A stretch of 50,488 nt of DNA from Bacteroidia bacterium (lineage in GTDB: Bacteria; Bacteroidota; Bacteroidia; B-17B0; Aurantibacillaceae), in assembly GCA_025455485.1 (NCBI GenBank), contig JALOMJ010000007.1, positions 1 to 50,488 on the forward strand, in the 5' to 3' direction. Positions 18,239-27,685 of this stretch are shown piece by piece (within the stretch, counting starts at the first letter, position 1; every line of letters begins with the position of its first letter). A program made the position numbers and the translations under genes. The notes below the pieces were generated by a model. It ran no database searches and was not told the DNA's origin. It saw only the letters and a program-made list of their open reading frames with translations.

Positions 18239-18862
18239 TTGAGTAACCTTTATGTTTTAATCGCTTACCTTTTAGGTTCTATTCCAACCTCCGTTTGGAT
18301 AGGAAAGGTGTTTTACAACATCGATGTGCGTGAGTTTGGAAGCGGCAACGCCGGGGCAACAAACACCTTCAGGGTTTTAGGTAAAAAAGCGGGTATACCG
18401 GTACTCATCATCGATATCCTGAAAGGTTCTTTGGCCGTAAGCCTGTCCTTTCTCAGTGCGTATGACATTAACAGTAATGCATTTATCAATTTACAGCTTG
18501 CACTGGGCATAGCCGCCCTCATTGGTCATATTTTCCCAATTTTTGCCGGGTTCAGAGGAGGAAAAGGCGTAGCCACCATATTGGGTGTGGTGTTTTGTAT
18601 TCTCCCCGTGGCCTGTTCGCTTTCCCTTATGGTGTTTTTGGTGGTGTTTTTAATCAGTCGCATCGTTTCTCTCTCCTCCATGATTGCCGGAGTCAGTTTT
18701 CCAATTATTTTAAACCTTTTTCTCCACAACCAAAACAGGGTGCTCATCATATTCTCTATTGTCGTTTCCGCTTTGCTGATCATTACGCACCGGAAAAACA
18801 TCAAACGCTTGCTGAAAAGAGAAGAAAGCAAGGTGAAACTGTTCTCCCGCTCTGCCAAATAA
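18239..18862 (+). CDS. plsY: Glycerol-3-phosphate acyltransferase PlsY
   Basis: 207 residues with five or more membrane segments. PlsY motifs are present: LLGSIPTSVWIGK (about 12-24), GSGNAGATNTFRVLG (about 35-49), a central GHIFPIFAGFRGGKGVATILG (about 98-118), and a basic C-terminus. It transfers the acyl group from acyl-phosphate to glycerol-3-phosphate to make lysophosphatidic acid, the first step of phospholipid synthesis. The start is TTG at 18239; no ATG or GTG fits better, as upstream in-frame codons do not extend the family similarity. Confidence 0.92.
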   Translation: MSNLYVLIAYLLGSIPTSVWIGKVFYNIDVREFGSGNAGATNTFRVLGKKAGIPVLIIDILKGSLAVSLSFLSAYDINSNAFINLQLALGIAALIGHIFPIFAGFRGGKGVATILGVVFCILPVACSLSLMVFLVVFLISRIVSLSSMIAGVSFPIILNLFLHNQNRVLIIFSIVVSALLIITHRKNIKRLLKREESKVKLFSRSAK

Positions 18863-18909
18863 AGTCGGGACCAGCAATAATCACGACCTGATTTACGTTT
18901 ACCCAAAAA

Positions 18910-20223
18910 ATGAAGTGTATCTTAAAATTACTCCCGGTTGTTCTTCTTTGTTTCAGTTCAAATTCTGTTTTGGCGCAACAAGAAACAGACGACGATTACG
19001 TGAATCAAACTTTAAAATACGACAACATTACTTACAAATCAAACATCCGTACAGTGCAATTTCATCAGGTGGGCTTTGAATACTTGCCCGCCATTATTGA
19101 CTTGTACGGTAAGGAACAACTCGAACTTAATTTCGACGATTTAGATGGGGAACACAAACAGTACAGCATTGCCTTTGTGTATTGCAACGCCGATTGGAGT
19201 CCAAGCAACTTAATGGCCAGCGAATATCTCGATGGGTATTCTGAAATTAATCTGAACAATAATTTCAGTTACTCCATGAACACTTTCCAAAAATACACGT
19301 ATTACAACATCATTTTCCCGCTAAACAACGTGCGGTTCACCAAAAGTGGAAATTACGTGGTATACGTTTATGAAAATGGCGACCGTCAGAATTTGGTGCT
19401 CAGTCGCAGGTTTATGGTGTACGATAACAAAGCTAAAATTCAGGCTTCCGTAAGACAACCCATTGCAGGAGAAAAACAATTCAGTCAACAGCAGATAGAT
19501 TTTACAGTAACCGGAATAAATTATGTGCTCAACAATCCTTATAAAGACCTGCATGTTGTTGTCATGCAAAATCACCGCTGGGATAATGCCGTAACGGATG
19601 TAAAACCCACATTTTTATCGGGCAACAGCGTATCCTACTCATTGATTGATGACCTTATTTTTAATGGAGGCAACGAATTTCGTTTTTTTGACATCCGAAG
19701 TACACGTTTTCTCACCGAACGCATTAAAGAATTTTATCGCGACAAAGATTACAGAATCCATGCCGTGGTGATGAATGAAGAAAACAGAAAAAATAAACCA
19801 TATTTATTTTACAACGATATTAACGGAGAATACCTTATTCGAAATACAGAAACCACAGGTCATCCCGACACTGAGGCCGACTATGTGGAAGTGCATTTTT
19901 TTCTTCCTTACGCCGAACCTGAACCCAAAGGCAATTTTTACATTCTGGGCAGGTTAACCGACTGGCGCATGAATAAAACCAGCAAGATGACCTACAATGA
20001 AAAACGGTTTGGTTATGAAACTTCGCTTTACCTGAAACAAGGCTACTACAACTACATGTACGTGCTTAGTGGCGACGATTACAAAGGTGGCGACCATTCC
20101 ATTGTAGATGGAAGTCATTTTGATACTGAGAACGAATACGATATTTTAGTCTATCACCGTCAATTTGGCACTTACCACGACCAACTGATTGCTCACAAGC
20201 GTTTTTCTTCATTCAAGCGTTGA
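18910..20223 (+). CDS. T9SS plug-type protein (DUF5103 family)
   Basis: 437 residues with signal peptide MKCILKLLPVVLLCFSSNSVLAQ. The body matches the DUF5103 family, now named after the T9SS plug protein that closes the SprA translocon pore in Flavobacterium: an N-terminal beta domain with ELNFDDLDGEHKQYSIAF and NADWSPSNLM, a YENGD/RRFMVYD region, and a C-terminal beta domain (PEPKGNFYILGRLTDWRMN...YKGGDHSIVDGSHFDTENEYD). It acts in the periplasm or at the outer membrane. sprA and other T9SS genes are not in the window. It lies 47 bases after plsY on the same strand. Confidence 0.85.
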   Translation: MKCILKLLPVVLLCFSSNSVLAQQETDDDYVNQTLKYDNITYKSNIRTVQFHQVGFEYLPAIIDLYGKEQLELNFDDLDGEHKQYSIAFVYCNADWSPSNLMASEYLDGYSEINLNNNFSYSMNTFQKYTYYNIIFPLNNVRFTKSGNYVVYVYENGDRQNLVLSRRFMVYDNKAKIQASVRQPIAGEKQFSQQQIDFTVTGINYVLNNPYKDLHVVVMQNHRWDNAVTDVKPTFLSGNSVSYSLIDDLIFNGGNEFRFFDIRSTRFLTERIKEFYRDKDYRIHAVVMNEENRKNKPYLFYNDINGEYLIRNTETTGHPDTEADYVEVHFFLPYAEPEPKGNFYILGRLTDWRMNKTSKMTYNEKRFGYETSLYLKQGYYNYMYVLSGDDYKGGDHSIVDGSHFDTENEYDILVYHRQFGTYHDQLIAHKRFSSFKR

Positions 20224-20272
20224 GCATTCCTCGTCCGGCAGCAAGAAAATTGATTATAACACAGAGAGCTCT

Positions 20273-20830
20273 TTAGACCTTACGTTTGGGATTATCAGAC
20301 AGAAACGCTGCCCAGCCCGAATAAGACTTTGATTTGCTTTGTAACCCTCTTCCCTGATAATGGTGGCAAAGCGCAGCTCCAAGGGCATCTGTAGCGTCTA
20401 GATAATCGTGTGAACTTTTTATGCCTAATGTACTATGCAACATGGCGGCAACCTGCTCTTTACTGGCATTGCCATTCCCGGTAATACTCATTTTGATTTT
20501 TTTTGGGGAATACTCAGTGATGGGAATGTTGCGGCTTAGGGCAGCAGCAATGGCTACCCCCTGTGCCCGGCCAAGTTTTAACATGGACTGAACGTTTTTG
20601 CCAAAAAAAGGCGCCTCAATGGCCAGCTCATCCGGTTTATATTCATCTATCAATCCACTCACCCTTTCAAAAATTTTTTTTAAACGGAGGGCGTGGTCAT
20701 CGTATTTCTCAAGTTTTAATACACCTATACCCAGCACTTCAGGTTTCGAGTTTAAAACATGTAACAAACCATAACCCATCACTAAAGTGCCGGGATCAAT
20801 CCCTAAAATAATTCGGTCGCCGGGTTTCAT
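20273..20830 (-). CDS. ruvC: Holliday junction endonuclease RuvC
   Basis: 185 residues. RNase H-fold catalytic acids are seen in [15 protein letters not shown] (Asp about 11), [11 protein letters not shown] (Glu about 68-70) and the C-terminal [19 protein letters not shown] (acidic pair about 138-145). It resolves Holliday junctions in recombination with RuvAB, whose genes are not in this window. It is divergent from the gene at 20853, with only 22 bases between the starts. Confidence 0.95.
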   Translation of the reverse strand: MKPGDRIILGIDPGTLVMGYGLLHVLNSKPEVLGIGVLKLEKYDDHALRLKKIFERVSGLIDEYKPDELAIEAPFFGKNVQSMLKLGRAQGVAIAAALSRNIPITEYSPKKIKMSITGNGNASKEQVAAMLHSTLGIKSSHDYLDATDALGAALCHHYQGRGLQSKSKSYSGWAAFLSDNPKRKV

Positions 20831-20852
20831 TTAAACTGTAAATTTAACCAAT

Positions 20853-21827
20853 TTGAACCGCGGTAAAAAAATACTTTCCCTTCTGTTTAAACTTGGCATT
20901 GGCTTTGGCTGTACCTACATTATTTATGGCCGCATTAAAAATGAGTTTGGTTGGGAACAAGTCACGCTGATAAAAAACGCTTTGGCATTCACGCCATCTT
21001 TGACTTATGTTCTGATAAGTCTGCTGCTTATTCCTATGAACTGGGGCATTGAATCGCGCAAATGGCAACTCATTACAAAACGTATTGAACCTGTTAACTA
21101 CACAACCGCTTTAAAATCGGTATACAGTGGGATTTGTCTTGGCAATTTTGCTCCAGGAAGGGCCACAGAATTTTTGGGTAAAATTCTTTTTTTTTCAGAT
21201 GAGAACAAAGGCAAAATTAGTGTTTTGCATTTTGTTAATGGCATGATACAATTAGGCATTACCCTCATTGCCGGCCTGCTGGCGCTCATTCTAAAACTGG
21301 AAGCGTTCTCAAAAGAATATACCTGGCTTATCTACCTATTGTTTTGTTTCGGTGGTTTTTTAGTAATACTTTTTATCGTGGTCATCTATCGGGTGAACTA
21401 TTTTTTACACCTTATTTCAAAATTCTTATCCAAAAAAGTGAATGTGGAGCTTTCATCGATCACCTTCCCAACTTCTTTATGGTTGCAACTTTTTTCTCTG
21501 TCCATCATACGTTACCTCACGTTTTGTACACAGTTTTATCTTTTGCTTACTGCTCTCGCCCCGCAGAGTGAAATTGGTTTCCTGCTTCCAGGTATCGCCC
21601 TGTATTTTATAATCACCAGTTTATTGCCCATGGTATCCTTTCTTGAAGCTGCTATTCGTGCAGCCATAGCCATGGTGGTTTTAGCAGATAGCGGTTTAAG
21701 TTCAACTTCGCTGGCTGTAGCCACTGTTTTGCTTTGGCTGTTTAACATTGTGGTGCCCAGTACAATCGGGTATCTGGTGTTGTTGCGCATGAAATTCGAC
21801 TTTAAACTTATTTACAAAAAGAAATAA
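20853..21827 (+). CDS. Flippase-like / lysylphosphatidylglycerol synthase TM-domain protein
   Basis: 324 residues with about 7-8 membrane segments, starting at a TTG (20853). The family UPF0104/LPG-synthase TM is suggested by ALKSVYSGICLGNFAPGRATEFLGK, a loop followed by hydrophobic segments, and the late IIVPSTIGYLVLLRMKF-type tail (here NIVVPSTIGYLVLLRMKF). Its stop codon (TAA 21825-21827) overlaps the ATG of the glycosyltransferase gene by one base, so they are co-translated. It may move a lipid or polyprenol-linked precursor for that glycosyltransferase; this is inference. Confidence 0.75.
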   Translation: MNRGKKILSLLFKLGIGFGCTYIIYGRIKNEFGWEQVTLIKNALAFTPSLTYVLISLLLIPMNWGIESRKWQLITKRIEPVNYTTALKSVYSGICLGNFAPGRATEFLGKILFFSDENKGKISVLHFVNGMIQLGITLIAGLLALILKLEAFSKEYTWLIYLLFCFGGFLVILFIVVIYRVNYFLHLISKFLSKKVNVELSSITFPTSLWLQLFSLSIIRYLTFCTQFYLLLTALAPQSEIGFLLPGIALYFIITSLLPMVSFLEAAIRAAIAMVVLADSGLSSTSLAVATVLLWLFNIVVPSTIGYLVLLRMKFDFKLIYKKK

Positions 21828-22936
21828 TGGTTCTAAGCTCTTTTTTGTTTGCATTACTCGTTTTGTATGTCGGCCTACTCATAGTTTTTGCATACGGTTA
21901 TCTGAAGACACCGGTTTACAGAAGCACCCCATATCACTCAGACCATTCTGTTAGCATAATCATTTGTGCCAGAAATGAAGCAAAACGTTTGCCCTTGTGT
22001 TTAAAAAGTCTGCTTGCACAAAATTTCAGCAAGAAAGACCTTCAACTGATTATTGTTAATGATGCCAGTTCAGATGAAACAAAAAATACAGCGCAGTCAA
22101 TTTTAGAAACTTCCGGTATCGACTTTCTGATCCTCAGCAACAACAGCCATTTAGGAAAAAAAGCAAGCATCACCAAAGCCATTGCACACGCCAGGCACCG
22201 CCTAATCCTTACACGAGATGCGGATACATTTACATTGTCTCGAACCTGGCTGCAAGAGATGGTAAAATTTCAACGGGAAGGAAATTACGACCTGATTATT
22301 GGACCTTTGAACATTGCCAACAGCAAAGGCTTGTTATGGGCATTACAATGTATTGAAAACAGGGTGCTGAGCATTCTAACGGCTGGCAGTGCCTATTTTA
22401 AAAAACCATTGTTTTGCAGCGGCGCCAACCTTCTTTTTACAAAAACAATTTTCGAAAAAACAAATGGGTACGAAAGTCATAGCACAATTGCATCAGGAGA
22501 CGATGTGCTGTTTATGGAAGATGTTAAAAAAATAAATGGATCCAGAATAGCCTTTCTGAAATCCAAGGAGGCCATGGTGTATACTTACCCTCAATTTCAA
22601 CTGTCTGGTATGCTGCATCAAAAAGTACGCTGGGCGCAAAAATACAAACACAACCCCAACACGCTTAACTTATTGCTCAGTTTACTGACATTTTCCGTTA
22701 ATGCCCTTTGGATATTCGCATTCATTGCCTATTTTTTATGCCTGCCCCATCATAATTATTTTATTGTTTTTGTAATTATAAAATTGCTACCCGAGCTATT
22801 CTTGTTATTTTTAAGCAGAAGATTTATGTCTAACAAACATCTTTTTTGGTACGCACTGGCGGTGGCTTTGGTCTATCCGTTTTATGCCGTTGGAATTGCT
22901 TTTTTATCCCTGTTTCTTCAACCTAAATGGAAATGA
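21827..22936 (+). CDS. Family 2 glycosyltransferase, membrane-bound
   Basis: 369 residues. An N-terminal membrane segment (about 1-24) is followed by the GT-A domain: SIIICARNEAKRLPLCLKSL, VNDASSDE, RDADTF (DxD), GDDVLFMED and a KVRWAQKYKH motif (QxxRW-like). Two or three C-terminal membrane segments (about 285-365) complete the fold. It transfers a sugar to a lipid or surface polymer. The gene overlaps both neighbours, by 1 base with the flippase-like gene and by 10 bases with the permease gene. Confidence 0.88.
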   Translation: MVLSSFLFALLVLYVGLLIVFAYGYLKTPVYRSTPYHSDHSVSIIICARNEAKRLPLCLKSLLAQNFSKKDLQLIIVNDASSDETKNTAQSILETSGIDFLILSNNSHLGKKASITKAIAHARHRLILTRDADTFTLSRTWLQEMVKFQREGNYDLIIGPLNIANSKGLLWALQCIENRVLSILTAGSAYFKKPLFCSGANLLFTKTIFEKTNGYESHSTIASGDDVLFMEDVKKINGSRIAFLKSKEAMVYTYPQFQLSGMLHQKVRWAQKYKHNPNTLNLLLSLLTFSVNALWIFAFIAYFLCLPHHNYFIVFVIIKLLPELFLLFLSRRFMSNKHLFWYALAVALVYPFYAVGIAFLSLFLQPKWK

Positions 22937-24189
22937 AATTATTCGGGAAGAAAAAAGAAACCCTGACTTCAGATTCCATCCGGCAAATGACCTGGAGGCG
23001 ATTCAGAAAAAACAAACCAGCCATGCTGGGGTTATACCTTATCTTGGGGGCTGCATTGGTTGCTCTATTAGGGTATGCCATTACCAATGACAAAACGCCT
23101 TATGCCAACGATCAAAAACCCGAACTGCATATTTTATCCCCCGGCACTTCGGTAAATTTTTTATTGGTGCATAAAAACCAGAACATTGAGCACCCGCATT
23201 TTCTTAGTCGTTTACTTTTCGGAGCTCAAAGTGAATTCCAATCCATTCCGTTTAACGCGCTTGAATTCAAAGCAGACAAGGTGTTGCTTGAAGAGTTTAC
23301 CGGACCTGTTTCGCATAGGGGCTATGTTTCTGAATACAGCTTAGCAGACGTACTTTATCCCCTTCAAAACAAAAAGGAGGTAAGTTATGACAGCTTGCAG
23401 CAGACTTTACGATTTACTGTGCTTGGTGAGAGTAAAGTGCGGGTTGAGCGTATCGAAGAATTGCAAAAAAAACTACGTGAACAACATGTGCTCAAAAAAC
23501 GGTTTATACTCGGCACGGATCTTTTAGGTCGCGATATTTTAAGCAGACTAATTATTGGCACACGCATCAGTTTAACGGTTGGGTTAATTTCCGTTATCAT
23601 CTCCATATGTATAGGCATTACACTTGGTGCTTTGGCAGGTTATTACAGAGGGTTGATTGACTCCGGCATCATGTGGCTGATTAATGTGGTGTGGAGTATT
23701 CCAACCCTGCTGCTTGTAATCGCCATAACCCTTGTGCTGGGCAAAGGTGTTTTTCAGGTATTTATAGCTGTGGGGTTAACCATGTGGGTAGAAGTGGCGC
23801 GCATTGTCCGGGGCCAAATACTAAGCCTGCGCGAAAAAGAATTTGTTGAAGCCGGGAGGGCGCTTGGTTTCAGTGATACCCGAATAATTTTTAAACACGT
23901 CTTGCCAAACTTAATAGGTCCGGTAATTGTTATTGCCGCCGGAAATTTTGCTTCCGCCATATTAATGGAAGCCGGATTAAGTTTTTTAGGCATTGGCGCC
24001 CAGCCCCCTGTTCCGTCATGGGGAGAAATGATTAACGCGCATAGAGGGTATATTTTGATGGATAAGGCTTATCTTGCATTTATCCCCGGTTTAGCCATTA
24101 TGTTTTTGGTTTTGGCTTTTATGTTGCTTGGTAACGGATTAAGGGATGCCCTGGACACCAAAACCGGCGAACATGGCGCAATTCAGTAA
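22927..24189 (+). CDS. ABC transporter permease, DppC/OppC type, with large periplasmic insert
   Basis: 420 residues. An N-terminal conserved stretch (MTWRRFRKNKPAMLGLYLIL) with TM1 (about 31-52) is followed by an extra region of about 130-140 residues (about 53-190) before the permease core. The core starts at RFILGTDLLGRDILSRLIIGTRISL and holds about five further TMs. The EAA loop EAGRALGFSDTRIIFKHVLPNLIGP (about 305-330) identifies a binding-protein-dependent permease. A usual DppC is near 300 residues, so the insert is notable. No DppB, ATPase or binding protein gene is nearby. The 10-base overlap with the glycosyltransferase is odd for a transporter and suggests one unit of three membrane genes. 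Confidence 0.87.
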   Translation: MEMKLFGKKKETLTSDSIRQMTWRRFRKNKPAMLGLYLILGAALVALLGYAITNDKTPYANDQKPELHILSPGTSVNFLLVHKNQNIEHPHFLSRLLFGAQSEFQSIPFNALEFKADKVLLEEFTGPVSHRGYVSEYSLADVLYPLQNKKEVSYDSLQQTLRFTVLGESKVRVERIEELQKKLREQHVLKKRFILGTDLLGRDILSRLIIGTRISLTVGLISVIISICIGITLGALAGYYRGLIDSGIMWLINVVWSIPTLLLVIAITLVLGKGVFQVFIAVGLTMWVEVARIVRGQILSLREKEFVEAGRALGFSDTRIIFKHVLPNLIGPVIVIAAGNFASAILMEAGLSFLGIGAQPPVPSWGEMINAHRGYILMDKAYLAFIPGLAIMFLVLAFMLLGNGLRDALDTKTGEHGAIQ

Positions 24190-24194
24190 TGGGC

Positions 24195-24932
24195 TTAGCT
24201 CAACCTTTGTTTTACAGCTTCAAACAACACTATGCCGGAAGCTACTGATACATTGAGCGAGGCGGTTTTTCCATGCATGGGAATTTTTACCTGCAAGTCG
24301 CTGCGTTTAAGGTATTCTCCACTAATTCCGTCTTCTTCACTTCCCAAGATTAAGGCCGTAGGCAGTGTAAAATCAACCTCATAAATGAGACGGTCTGTTT
24401 TTTCATGCACACTGATAATTTGTAATCCACAGGCTTTCAGGTAGTCGAGGCTTTGCTTCAAATTATCTTCCCTGCAAACCTTTATTCGGTGCAGGGCTCC
24501 TGCGCTGGTTTTTATGGCATCGCCATTGATTTGGGCGGCACCCCTGCTTGGAATAACAAGCATTTGTACCCCCGCGCATTCAGCGCTGCGGGCGATGGCG
24601 CCAAAATTACGTACATCGGTAATACGGTCGAGTATTAAAACCAGAGGCGTTTGACCAGATTCTACTACCTGCGACAACGTGTCTTCTAAATTGTAGTACG
24701 TTACTTCTGTCAGATAGGCAATAACCCCCTGATGGTTGCCATTGCTTAATCTTCTGAGTTTTTCCGGTGGAACTACCTGAATAGGAACCGGGCGATTTCG
24801 AAGCGACTTACGCAGTTGATTATACAGTTCGTTTGACAAGCCCTTTTGAACCAGAATGCGGTCAATTTCTTTTCCTGCCTCAAGTGCTTCAATTACCGCC
24901 CGGGTGCCATAGATAAGTTCCTCCTCTTTCAT
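24195..24932 (-). CDS. rlmB: 23S rRNA 2'-O-methyltransferase RlmB-like
   Basis: 245 residues from the ATG at 24932; upstream in-frame starts give only a non-conserved leader. The N-terminal substrate-binding domain (about 1-75, ELIYGTRAVIEALEAG) precedes the SpoU domain with DVRNFGAIARSAECAGV (about 111-127), ALILGSEEDGIS (about 197-208) and IPMHGKTASLNVSVASGI (about 219-236). RlmB methylates G2251 of 23S rRNA. It is convergent with the permease gene, stops 5 bases apart. Confidence 0.9.
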   Translation of the reverse strand: MKEEELIYGTRAVIEALEAGKEIDRILVQKGLSNELYNQLRKSLRNRPVPIQVVPPEKLRRLSNGNHQGVIAYLTEVTYYNLEDTLSQVVESGQTPLVLILDRITDVRNFGAIARSAECAGVQMLVIPSRGAAQINGDAIKTSAGALHRIKVCREDNLKQSLDYLKACGLQIISVHEKTDRLIYEVDFTLPTALILGSEEDGISGEYLKRSDLQVKIPMHGKTASLNVSVASGIVLFEAVKQRLS

Positions 24933-24999
24933 GCGGACAAAGAACATTAAAAAACAAAGATTTGCCAAATCCTCAAAACAAATTCAAAGCCTTACTTGT

Positions 25000-25031
25000 T
25001 TTGGCAATGGCCCTCAGATGTCTTATCTTTG
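25000..25031 (+). promoter_or_regulatory. Promoter of the NfuA-type gene
   Basis: TTTG (25000-25003), 20 bases, TATCTTTG (25024-25031): a full -33/-7 match, with a short leader to the ATG at 25045. It probably serves the downstream metF and truB genes as well, in part. Confidence 0.75.
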
Positions 25032-25044
25032 ACGTTTACCAACA

Positions 25045-25278
25045 ATGAACGAACTAACAAAAAAAGTAGAAGATGCCCTTGACAGTATTCGCCCTTATTT
25101 AGAAGCGGACGGCGGCAACGTAGAAGTGGTGGAAATTACAGACAACAACACCCTGAAACTGGAATTCAAGGGCGCCTGCAAAACCTGTAACATGAGTCAC
25201 ATGACCATGAAAGCCGGCATAGAAGAAACCATCCGCAGGGCTGTGCCTGAAATCAAGGAAATTATCGCTGTAGTGTAA
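25045..25278 (+). CDS. NifU C-terminal domain protein (Fe-S cluster scaffold/carrier, NfuA type)
   Basis: 77 residues, exactly the length of a NifU C-terminal domain. It contains RPYLEADGGNVEVVEI and the cluster-binding CxxC in GACKTCNMSHMTM (about 48-60). Such short Nfu proteins carry 4Fe-4S clusters to client enzymes. The small domain without an A-type partner is normal for Bacteroidota. It precedes metF by 44 bases on the same strand. Confidence 0.92.
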   Translation: MNELTKKVEDALDSIRPYLEADGGNVEVVEITDNNTLKLEFKGACKTCNMSHMTMKAGIEETIRRAVPEIKEIIAVV

Positions 25279-25322
25279 TTCATATTGTATCGACACATTT
25301 AAAAGAACACCTGTTAACACTC

Positions 25323-26276
25323 ATGAAACTCACCAAAAAGATAGAAAATAGCAAGAAAACACTTTTTTCTATCGAAATCCTTCCACCTTTAAAAGGAAAA
25401 AGCATTCAAAGCATATACGACGGCATCGACCCCTTGATGGAGTTTAAGCCTGCATTTGTTGATGTTACTTACCATCGCGAAGAATACATCTACAAAAAGA
25501 GAGAAGGCGGATACCTTGAAAAAGTTAGTATTCGCAAACGTCCCGGTACTGTTGGCATTTGCGCCGCCATCATGAACAAATACGATGTAGAAGCCGTGCC
25601 TCACATCATTTGCGGAGGTTTTACCAGAGAAGAAACAGAAAACGCGTTGATTGACCTCCAGTTTCTTGGTATAGACAACGTGCTGGCATTGCGTGGCGAC
25701 AGCATTAAAACAGAGCCGGCTTTTGTACCCGAACCTAATGGGCATGCCTATGGACTCGACTTGGTGAAACAGATTTCAGAGATGAACCGCGGCATGTACC
25801 TCGACGATGAAATGAAGGAAGCAGCACCCACTAACTTTTGCATTGGTGTGGCCGGTTATCCAGAAAAACACTTTGAGGCACCAAACATGACAAGTGATCT
25901 GAAATACCTTAAAGCCAAAGTTGACGCCGGCGCCGAATACATTGTTACTCAGATGTTTTTCGATAATAAAAAATATTTTGAGTTTGTTGATCTATGCAGA
26001 AAAAGTGGAATTAATGTGCCCATCATCCCCGGTTTAAAAATATTGGGTAGCAAAAAACAAATTGTTACCCTCCCAAAAATATTTCACATCGATATTCCTC
26101 AGGCTTTTTACGAAGAATTAGAAAAATGCAAAGACGATAAACAAATTCGTGAAGTGGGCATCAGATGGTGTATCGAACAAAGCAAAGAACTCGTTAAAGC
26201 CAATGTTCCTTGTTTGCACTTCTACACCATGGGCGCTTCAGAAGCCACCAAAGCGGTTGCAAAGGAAGTCTTTTAA
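25323..26276 (+). CDS. metF: 5,10-methylenetetrahydrofolate reductase MetF
   Basis: 317 residues. It has the TIM-barrel FAD-dependent fold: an early FSIEILPPLKGKS (about 16-28), a TYHREEY segment, CGGFTREETENALIDLQFLGIDNVLALRGDS (about 97-127), and NFCIGVAGYPEKH (about 170-183), then QMFFDNKKYFEF and PIIPGLKIL. It makes 5-methyl-THF for methionine synthesis. It lies between the NfuA-type gene and truB on the same strand, and truB begins 14 bases after its stop. Confidence 0.95.
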   Translation: MKLTKKIENSKKTLFSIEILPPLKGKSIQSIYDGIDPLMEFKPAFVDVTYHREEYIYKKREGGYLEKVSIRKRPGTVGICAAIMNKYDVEAVPHIICGGFTREETENALIDLQFLGIDNVLALRGDSIKTEPAFVPEPNGHAYGLDLVKQISEMNRGMYLDDEMKEAAPTNFCIGVAGYPEKHFEAPNMTSDLKYLKAKVDAGAEYIVTQMFFDNKKYFEFVDLCRKSGINVPIIPGLKILGSKKQIVTLPKIFHIDIPQAFYEELEKCKDDKQIREVGIRWCIEQSKELVKANVPCLHFYTMGASEATKAVAKEVF

Positions 26277-26290
26277 TTTTATACAGATTA

Positions 26291-26998
26291 ATGGCTTACG
26301 ATTTTTATATTGGAGAAATCCTTCTCATTGATAAGCCATATACCTGGAGCAGCTTTCAGGCTGTAAACAAAATAAAGCACGCCATTAAACATCACCCCTC
26401 TCTCATACAGGAAGGTCAGAAAATTAAAGCAAAAGTTGGTCACGCCGGAACACTCGATCCATTGGCCACGGGACTGTTAATTTTAGCTACAGGCAAAAAA
26501 ACCAAATCCCTGAATGAGCTTATGGGTCTTGAAAAAGAATACACCGGCGTGTTTTTTATAGGCGCTACCACCCCATGTTTCGACAAAGAAAAAGACGTGG
26601 ATAAGACCTACCCAACTGAGCACATCACACCGGAATTGATACACGCTGCAGCAAAGCAATTTATAGGCAAACAAAAACAAGTGCCGCCCTTATTCAGTGC
26701 CATATTAGTGGATGGAAAAAGGGCCTATGAATTAGCCCGCGAAGGCAGTGATATGGAATTAAAAGCCAGGGAAATTGAAATCAAAGAATTTGAAATCACC
26801 GGCATCCGCTTACCGGAAGTGGAATTTCGTGTGGTGTGCAGTAAAGGCACTTACATCAGAAGTCTGGCCAGAGATTTTGGACTGGTGTTGAACAGTGGCG
26901 CCCATTTGCAAGCTCTTCGCCGCACACGCATCGGCACCTTTAGTGTGAGTGATGCAATAGAACCGAATGCTTTTGCAGAAGCATTCAAACTAGCTTAA
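26291..26998 (+). CDS. truB: tRNA pseudouridine-55 synthase TruB
   Basis: 235 residues from the ATG at 26291; an in-frame start at 26210 lies inside metF and is rejected. The catalytic Asp is in VGHAGTLDPLATGLL (about 54-68). The thumb and C-terminal features QVPPLFSAILVDGKRAYELAREG, CSKGTYIRSLARDFG and LQALRRTRIGTFSV are conserved. It makes pseudouridine 55 in tRNA T-arms. The stop overlaps the convergent stop of the CBS gene by 4 bases. Confidence 0.95.
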   Translation: MAYDFYIGEILLIDKPYTWSSFQAVNKIKHAIKHHPSLIQEGQKIKAKVGHAGTLDPLATGLLILATGKKTKSLNELMGLEKEYTGVFFIGATTPCFDKEKDVDKTYPTEHITPELIHAAAKQFIGKQKQVPPLFSAILVDGKRAYELAREGSDMELKAREIEIKEFEITGIRLPEVEFRVVCSKGTYIRSLARDFGLVLNSGAHLQALRRTRIGTFSVSDAIEPNAFAEAFKLA

Positions 26999-27657
26999 AT
27001 GTTTAGAAAGTGAATGAATTCTTTCATTCGGTCATCAAAATCGTGACTAAAATTGCCGCTCTGGAAAATGGCTTTTACAGAATAATTGTACCGGTTAAAT
27101 GTTTGAAGAATACCTGAAAGGTCCTCTCTGTTTACCTTAATGGTTACCTCCATCTTAGTGCTGTCGGGGTTGGATGACACATGCAAACTCAGAATTTTTG
27201 CATCGTTGCTCTCAATAATACCGCCAATTTGTGTTACTGAATAATCGTTTTGGTTGAGTTCAAGAATAATCACTCCGCCGGGGTGCTGCACCGCAGTCAT
27301 GCTGCCAAGGTTTTGAATCAAACCCCGAATGGTAATGCATCCTTTATAAAATTCCTTCTCACCAATTACAGGAACCAAAGTAAGATTCATGCTACTAACC
27401 AAACGAAGAATATCGTATGCGTGTTGATAATAGTGAATTACCGGCCGAAGCAACAGAACTTTGCTGGTGTTAATTTGCTCATCGGGCCGCTCATAATCTA
27501 TGAGGTCAGTTTCCGCTACTAATCCTATTAATTCTCTGTTTTTCACTACCGGCAGATGAGCCACTTTAAATTGTTCCATCCAATCCAACGCCAACTCTAC
27601 CGTATCGGTAATTTTAAGCGGTGGAATTTCATCGGTTATGAGATCACCTGCAAGCAT
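26995..27657 (-). CDS. CBS-domain protein with C-terminal ACT-like region
   Basis: 220 residues. Two CBS motifs make one Bateman module (about 1-122): the first is DTVELALDWMEQFKVAHLPV and the second AYDILRLVSSMNLTLVPV. The C-terminal part (about 135-210; GGVIILELNQNDYSVTQI, then TKMEVTIKVNREDLSGILQTF) looks like an ACT-type regulatory domain. Such proteins bind adenylate ligands or amino acids and act as sensors; the partner is unknown. It is divergent from pdxJ. Confidence 0.82.
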   Translation of the reverse strand: MLAGDLITDEIPPLKITDTVELALDWMEQFKVAHLPVVKNRELIGLVAETDLIDYERPDEQINTSKVLLLRPVIHYYQHAYDILRLVSSMNLTLVPVIGEKEFYKGCITIRGLIQNLGSMTAVQHPGGVIILELNQNDYSVTQIGGIIESNDAKILSLHVSSNPDSTKMEVTIKVNREDLSGILQTFNRYNYSVKAIFQSGNFSHDFDDRMKEFIHFLNI

Positions 27658-27685
27658 TTAATTTTCTCAAAAATACGAATTTAAT

